8,514 bases of DNA. It comes from Bacillota bacterium. GTDB taxonomy: Bacteria; Bacillota_A; Clostridia; Christensenellales; Aristaeellaceae. Below are positions 5,934 through 8,514 of the stretch, in pieces. Below the pieces are notes generated by a model that was given only the letters and a program-made list of their open reading frames with translations, made no database searches and was not told the DNA's origin. The DNA lies in the NCBI GenBank assembly GCA_023421735.1, contig JAEZSP010000019.1:1-8514 (forward strand), read 5' to 3'. How positions within the stretch are numbered: position 1 is the first letter of the stretch; each line of letters starts with the position of its first letter. The translations under genes and the position numbers were made by a program.

Positions 5934-6701
5934 ATGCAAAAGGCAGTCGGGACAATGCACGAACTATTCGCGCTGGAGGAAATGGCAGCGGGCAACACAT
6001 GGGTACACCGATTGCATCCGGTGTTTAAGCTCGCGGCAACGCTTTCCTATATCGTTTGCGTCGTTTCGGTCGGGCGGCTCAATTTTCCGACGCTGAGTCC
6101 TTTTTTCTTTTACCCTGCTTTGCTGATGGCGTTTTCCGGAATTCCCGTCCGCGCGGTGGCGCGCCGGGCGTTGCTTGCGTTGCCGTTCGCGCTGTTTGCG
6201 GGTGTTTCAAATCTGTTTTTTGAGCCGATGGCAAACGGGCTTGCTTCTCTTGTGGTGTTGGTTGAAAAGACGCTTTTGACCGTGAGTGCGGTCGTGATCC
6301 TGATGGCGACAACACCTTCCCCCAAGCTCTTCGCTTCCCTGCGGCTGATCGGCATTCCAAAGGCGCTCGTGACCGTTTTAATGCTCACGTTGCGCTACTT
6401 GACGCTGATCGCGAGTGAAGCGGGACGCATGGCTCGGGCATATCGTCTGCGCGCCGGCGGAGAAAAGGGCATTCGCATGAAGGACATGGGCTCATTCGTG
6501 GGACAACTGCTGCTCCGCAGCGTCGACCGCGCCGAACGGGTTTATGCGGCAATGAAACTGCGGGGATACGACGGCGCGTTTCCGCTCGAAACCACGCAAA
6601 GAACGGACCTTGCAAGCGTAGGTTTCTTTTTCATCGTAACCGGGGCGAGCGTGTTATTTCGCTTTTTTACGATAACCGATTTGATGAATCGAATGATATG
6701 A
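5934..6701 (+). CDS. cbiQ: Cobalt ECF transporter transmembrane (T) subunit CbiQ
   Basis: This 255-residue membrane protein is the T component that couples ATP hydrolysis by CbiO to metal movement through CbiMN. It shows several hydrophobic segments (for example ALLALPFALFAG near residue 80 and LASLVVLVEKTLLTVSAVVIL near 103). It also has the two Ala-Arg-Gly-type coupling motifs on cytoplasmic helices: ARAYRLRAG (168-176) and AMKLRGYDG (206-214), which dock on the ATPase Q-loop region. TTPSPKLFASLRLIGIPKAL (127-146) is also family-typical. The start at 5934 has GGGAG (5924-5928) five bases upstream. MHELFALEE at residue 8 is a possible alternative start but lacks a site. The gene is separated from cbiMN by 357 bp of palindromic repeats, unusually far for this operon, and from cbiO by 13 bp. 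Confidence 0.92.
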   Translation: MQKAVGTMHELFALEEMAAGNTWVHRLHPVFKLAATLSYIVCVVSVGRLNFPTLSPFFFYPALLMAFSGIPVRAVARRALLALPFALFAGVSNLFFEPMANGLASLVVLVEKTLLTVSAVVILMATTPSPKLFASLRLIGIPKALVTVLMLTLRYLTLIASEAGRMARAYRLRAGGEKGIRMKDMGSFVGQLLLRSVDRAERVYAAMKLRGYDGAFPLETTQRTDLASVGFFFIVTGASVLFRFFTITDLMNRMI

Positions 6702-6714
6702 CAAGGAAAAGACG

Positions 6715-7410
6715 ATGATCGAAGCAAAAAACCTGACATATGCATATCCGAATGGCGTTCCCGCACTCGCTGACGTAAGCTTTCGCCTGGAAGACCATCG
6801 ACGTTACGCGCTCATCGGTGCAAACGGCGCGGGCAAGTCGACGCTCATGTCACTTTTGTGCGCGCTGGAATTTGCACAGAGCGGTGCGATCCATGTGGAC
6901 GGCATTCCGCTTGACCGAACACACGCGGCGCAGGCGCGTGCACAAATAGGCATGGTATTTCAGAATCCGGATGATCAGCTCTTCATGCCGTCCGTTTGGG
7001 AGGACGTCGCCTTTGGACTGAAAAGCCGCCGCTTTTCGCATGCGGACGAGGCCGCAAAGGTTGAATCGATTTTGCGCGAGATGGGGATTTCTCACTTAAA
7101 AGATCGCCCTCCGTATCGGCTCTCCGGCGGCGAAAAACGGCAGGTCGCGCTCGCGGCGGTTTTGGTGATGGAGCCGAAGATGCTCCTCATGGACGAGCCG
7201 ACGGCGTTTCTCGATCCCCGTGCACGACGCGTGTTCCTTGCGCAGATGAAATCCCTCGACGTCGGCATGCTCGTCGCCACGCACGATTTGCCCTTTGCAC
7301 AGGCGTTCGCGGACGAAGTGCTCGTGTTGAAGGAAGGCCATCTGATCGCGCAATGCGATCCGGAACAGCTTGCAGATGAAGGGCTGCTCGCGGAAGCGGC
7401 GCTGCTCTGA
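6715..7410 (+). CDS. cbiO: Cobalt ECF transporter ATPase CbiO
   Basis: A 231-residue ABC ATPase powers the CbiMNQ importer on the cytoplasmic face. All motifs are present and in order: Walker A GANGAGKST (35-43), Q-loop FQNPDDQLF (82-90), signature LSGGEKRQ (136-143), Walker B MLLMDE (156-161), D-loop region TAFLDP, and the H-loop His190 in ATHD. The NPDDQLF form is typical of ECF ATPases. It is somewhat shorter at the C-terminus than the 270-280 residues common in the family. The start has AAGGAAAA (6703-6710) upstream. There is one ATPase gene only, so it should act as a homodimer. No terminator lies between its stop and the tRNA promoter, so operon transcripts may end at the tRNA terminator (7573-7606). 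Confidence 0.94.
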   Translation: MIEAKNLTYAYPNGVPALADVSFRLEDHRRYALIGANGAGKSTLMSLLCALEFAQSGAIHVDGIPLDRTHAAQARAQIGMVFQNPDDQLFMPSVWEDVAFGLKSRRFSHADEAAKVESILREMGISHLKDRPPYRLSGGEKRQVALAAVLVMEPKMLLMDEPTAFLDPRARRVFLAQMKSLDVGMLVATHDLPFAQAFADEVLVLKEGHLIAQCDPEQLADEGLLAEAALL

Positions 7411-7435
7411 GACCGCAAATATGTGAAATTTGATA

Positions 7436-7464
7436 TTGACAAACATGATTCCCAATGCTATAAT
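7436..7464 (+). promoter_or_regulatory. Consensus sigma-A promoter of tRNA-Pro
   Basis: TTGACA (7436-7441), a 17-bp spacer and TATAAT (7459-7464) give a perfect consensus, with TGC (7456-7458) as an extended -10 element. It starts 26 bp after the cbiO stop. The expected start near 7471 leaves about 20 nt of 5' leader before the tRNA. Confidence 0.92.
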
Positions 7465-7468
7465 AACA

Positions 7469-7486
7469 TTCGTTCGCAAGAACGAA
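7469..7486 (+). other. Perfect 7-bp hairpin in the tRNA leader
   Basis: TTCGTTC (7469-7475), loop GCAA (GNRA type), and GAACGAA (7480-7486) lie four bases before the tRNA acceptor stem. It may shape RNase P processing of the pre-tRNA or be an operator overlapping the start site. Confidence 0.5.
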
Positions 7487-7490
7487 ATGC

Positions 7491-7567
7491 CTGGGTGTAG
7501 CGCAGCTTGGTAGCGTGCTTGAATGGGGTTCAAGAGGCCGGAGGTTCAAATCCTCTCACCCAGACCA
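7491..7567 (+). tRNA. tRNA-Pro, anticodon GGG
   Basis: The cloverleaf folds completely. The acceptor stem is CTGGGTG (7491-7497) with CACCCAG (7557-7563). The D stem is GCGC/GCGT, and the anticodon stem CTTGA/TCAAG holds loop ATGGGGT with anticodon GGG at 7525-7527 and G37. The variable loop is AGGCC, and the T stem GGAGG/CCTCT has loop TTCAAAT. The discriminator is A (7564) and CCA is encoded (7565-7567). The C1-G72 pair and A73 are the bacterial proline identity features. It reads CCC and CCU codons. It stands alone between its own promoter and terminator. Confidence 0.96.
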
Positions 7568-7572
7568 ACGAG

Positions 7573-7606
7573 AAGCCTTGATTTCATTAAGAAATCAAGG
7601 CTTTTT
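7573..7606 (+). terminator. Terminator of the tRNA-Pro gene
   Basis: A perfect 13-bp stem is formed by AAGCCTTGATTTC (7573-7585) and GAAATCAAGGCTT (7591-7603), with loop ATTAA. T-rich sequence (7602-7606) follows. Position immediately after CCA marks it as the tRNA terminator. Confidence 0.93.
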
Positions 7607-8188
7607 CATTTTCATTCTCGAGTGATGGTTCGTGTGACTTTTGTGCAACTTTGTTCTCTGCCGTCCGAATTGACTGCTCTGTCTTGCCAATTCTTCGCCG
7701 ATTTCCTGCACCAGCTGAATCATGCCGGTTTCGTTATTGACGTGCATGATGCTGACCGGCAGTGTATCCTCGCAGACCTTTCCCAAAATCGCATTTACAT
7801 CCACGCGCCCGGATTCATTGGGATCAACGATATCAATCTCAAAACCACGCGCGCTCATCGCCTTGGCAGTTTCAAGCGCTGCCTTGTGTTCGATAGACGT
7901 GGTGATGATGTGCTTTTTACCGCTCTCTTGCGCATACTCATGCGGACCCTGAATAGCGATGTTGTTGCTTTCCGTCGCACCGCTGGCAAAGAAAACCTCC
8001 GTCGAATTAACGCCTAGCAGCGATGCCACCCGCTTGCGTGCCGTCTCCACAACCAAGCGTGCACGGTCGCCGTAATCGTGCGTTCGGCTGTCTGCATTAC
8101 CGATGTCATTGCGATAAATCTCGATCATCGTGTCGAGTACGCGTGGCTCGATGGGCGCAGATGCGTTATAATCCAGATAGATACTCAT
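7595..8188 (-). pseudogene. NifS/IscS-class cysteine desulfurase (DndA-like), 3'-truncated
   Basis: The first 170 residues match PLP-dependent cysteine desulfurases, which strip sulfur from cysteine for Fe-S clusters, thiolated tRNA or DNA phosphorothioation. Visible features are YLDYNASAP at the start, NADSRTHDYG (31-40), GATESNN (70-76, cofactor phosphate loop), IEHKA (99-103, PLP-stacking His101) and HVNNETG (149-155). After EIGEELARQ (about position 7679) homology ends. The remaining 27 residues (to TAG-side stop at 7595) are Lys/His/Arg-rich and cross the tRNA terminator, so they are not native. The PLP-binding Lys and the catalytic Cys loop, expected in the missing half of a roughly 380-residue enzyme, are absent. 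The SRTH motif recalls DndA, the desulfurase of DNA phosphorothioation, but this assignment is tentative. The ATG follows the upstream stop directly (TAAATG). Confidence 0.8.
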
Positions 8189-8394
8189 TTATTTCACCGC
8201 GATTTTCAGCAGATCATCGATACTCTTGATGAAGCCTGTTCCGTACAGATACGCGATGCCACGTTCCAGATTGAGGCGGAAGTACTTGGCGACTGTTACC
8301 TCGTCCGTCGGCAGTGCCATTTTGAGGCACACGCCTTGACAAGTGCTTCGTACACCTCGTAGTAATCACCGCCGAAGGTCACCCAGGACCAATG
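8189..8394 (-). pseudogene. 3' end of an unidentified gene upstream of the desulfurase, frameshifted
   Basis: The minus strand encodes a C-terminus in two frames. SWVTFGGDYYEVYEALV and KACASK come from about 8390 to 8322. Then, one frame over, MALPTDEVTVAKYF is followed by LNLERGIAYLYGTGFIKS and IDDLLKIAVK, ending with TAA at 8191-8189. The shift lies at a run of four A (plus-strand TTTT, 8320-8323); one more A would join the frames as ASKMALPTDEV. The stop abuts the desulfurase ATG, so the two were translationally coupled. Upstream the frame ends in the right inverted-repeat arm (TGA). I do not recognise the family. Genes beside DndA-like desulfurases often belong to sulfur-transfer or DNA-modification operons, but that is only context. 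Confidence 0.5.
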
Positions 8395-8512
8395 TCATCA
8401 ACTTAAGCTTAGAAAGGTCTGCGAACGTCGGTGGCGCGATGATCGGTACGGCCGGGACTTCTGGGGAATGATCTGTTGGGACGAACAGGGCAAACAGCAC
8501 GAATCAGCTGGT
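8390..8512 (-). repeat. Right arm of the 123-bp perfect inverted repeat
   Basis: Exact reverse complement of 1-123; identity extends right up to two bases from the window end. On the plus strand the arm is open in one frame (from 8366 to the edge) including KVCERRWRDDRYGRDFWGMI and CWDEQGKQHESAG, a plausible fragment of a real but unrecognised protein. The arm cuts the unidentified gene at 8390 in the same way that the left arm cuts the methyltransferase. Confidence 0.95.
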
Positions 8513-8514
8513 TC

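Overview
The window looks like Firmicutes DNA, most likely from a spore-forming member of the Clostridia of moderate to high GC content. The grounds are two small spore-coat-type genes in tandem, purine-rich ribosome binding sites (AGGAGG, GGGAGG), near-consensus sigma-A promoters, and a fused CbiM/CbiN cobalt transporter. No species can be named from the sequence alone.

Layout from left to right: (1) A 123-bp sequence at 1-123 recurs as a perfect inverted copy at 8390-8512. Just inside the left copy is an N-terminally truncated SAM methyltransferase followed by a terminator. (2) A complete single-gene unit has a strong promoter, an AEC-family permease starting at TTG, and a terminator at 2012-2067 that could serve both strands. 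(3) On the minus strand, 2073-3654 holds the remains of a sugar-use locus: pieces of a GH39-like glycosidase, a Gfo/Idh/MocA oxidoreductase, an RbsA-type ATPase and an RbsC-type permease. They are joined end to end by deletions and carry frameshifts and a nonsense codon, yet a good promoter still faces them. (4) Two small minus-strand spore-coat-type genes form an operon with its own terminator. (5) Divergent from these is a cobalt ECF transporter operon: strong promoter, terminator-like leader hairpin, cbiMN fusion, cbiQ, cbiO. The 357-bp gap between cbiMN and cbiQ holds two related, long, imperfect palindromes whose stems show compensatory changes. (6) A tRNA-Pro(GGG) gene has a consensus promoter and its own terminator. 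(7) Right of it, on the minus strand, are a truncated NifS/DndA-like cysteine desulfurase and the frameshifted 3' end of an unidentified upstream gene, which runs into the right inverted repeat.

The intact working units are the AEC permease, the coat-protein pair, the cobalt transporter and the tRNA. CbiMN binds and admits the metal, CbiQ couples transport to ATP hydrolysis, and CbiO is the ATPase. The rest is broken: both flanks end in truncated genes beside the inverted repeat, and the centre holds a decayed sugar locus. Whether the inverted repeat is biological or an assembly or amplification artefact cannot be settled from this sequence. The most original structure here is the pair of covarying palindromes inside the cobalt operon.
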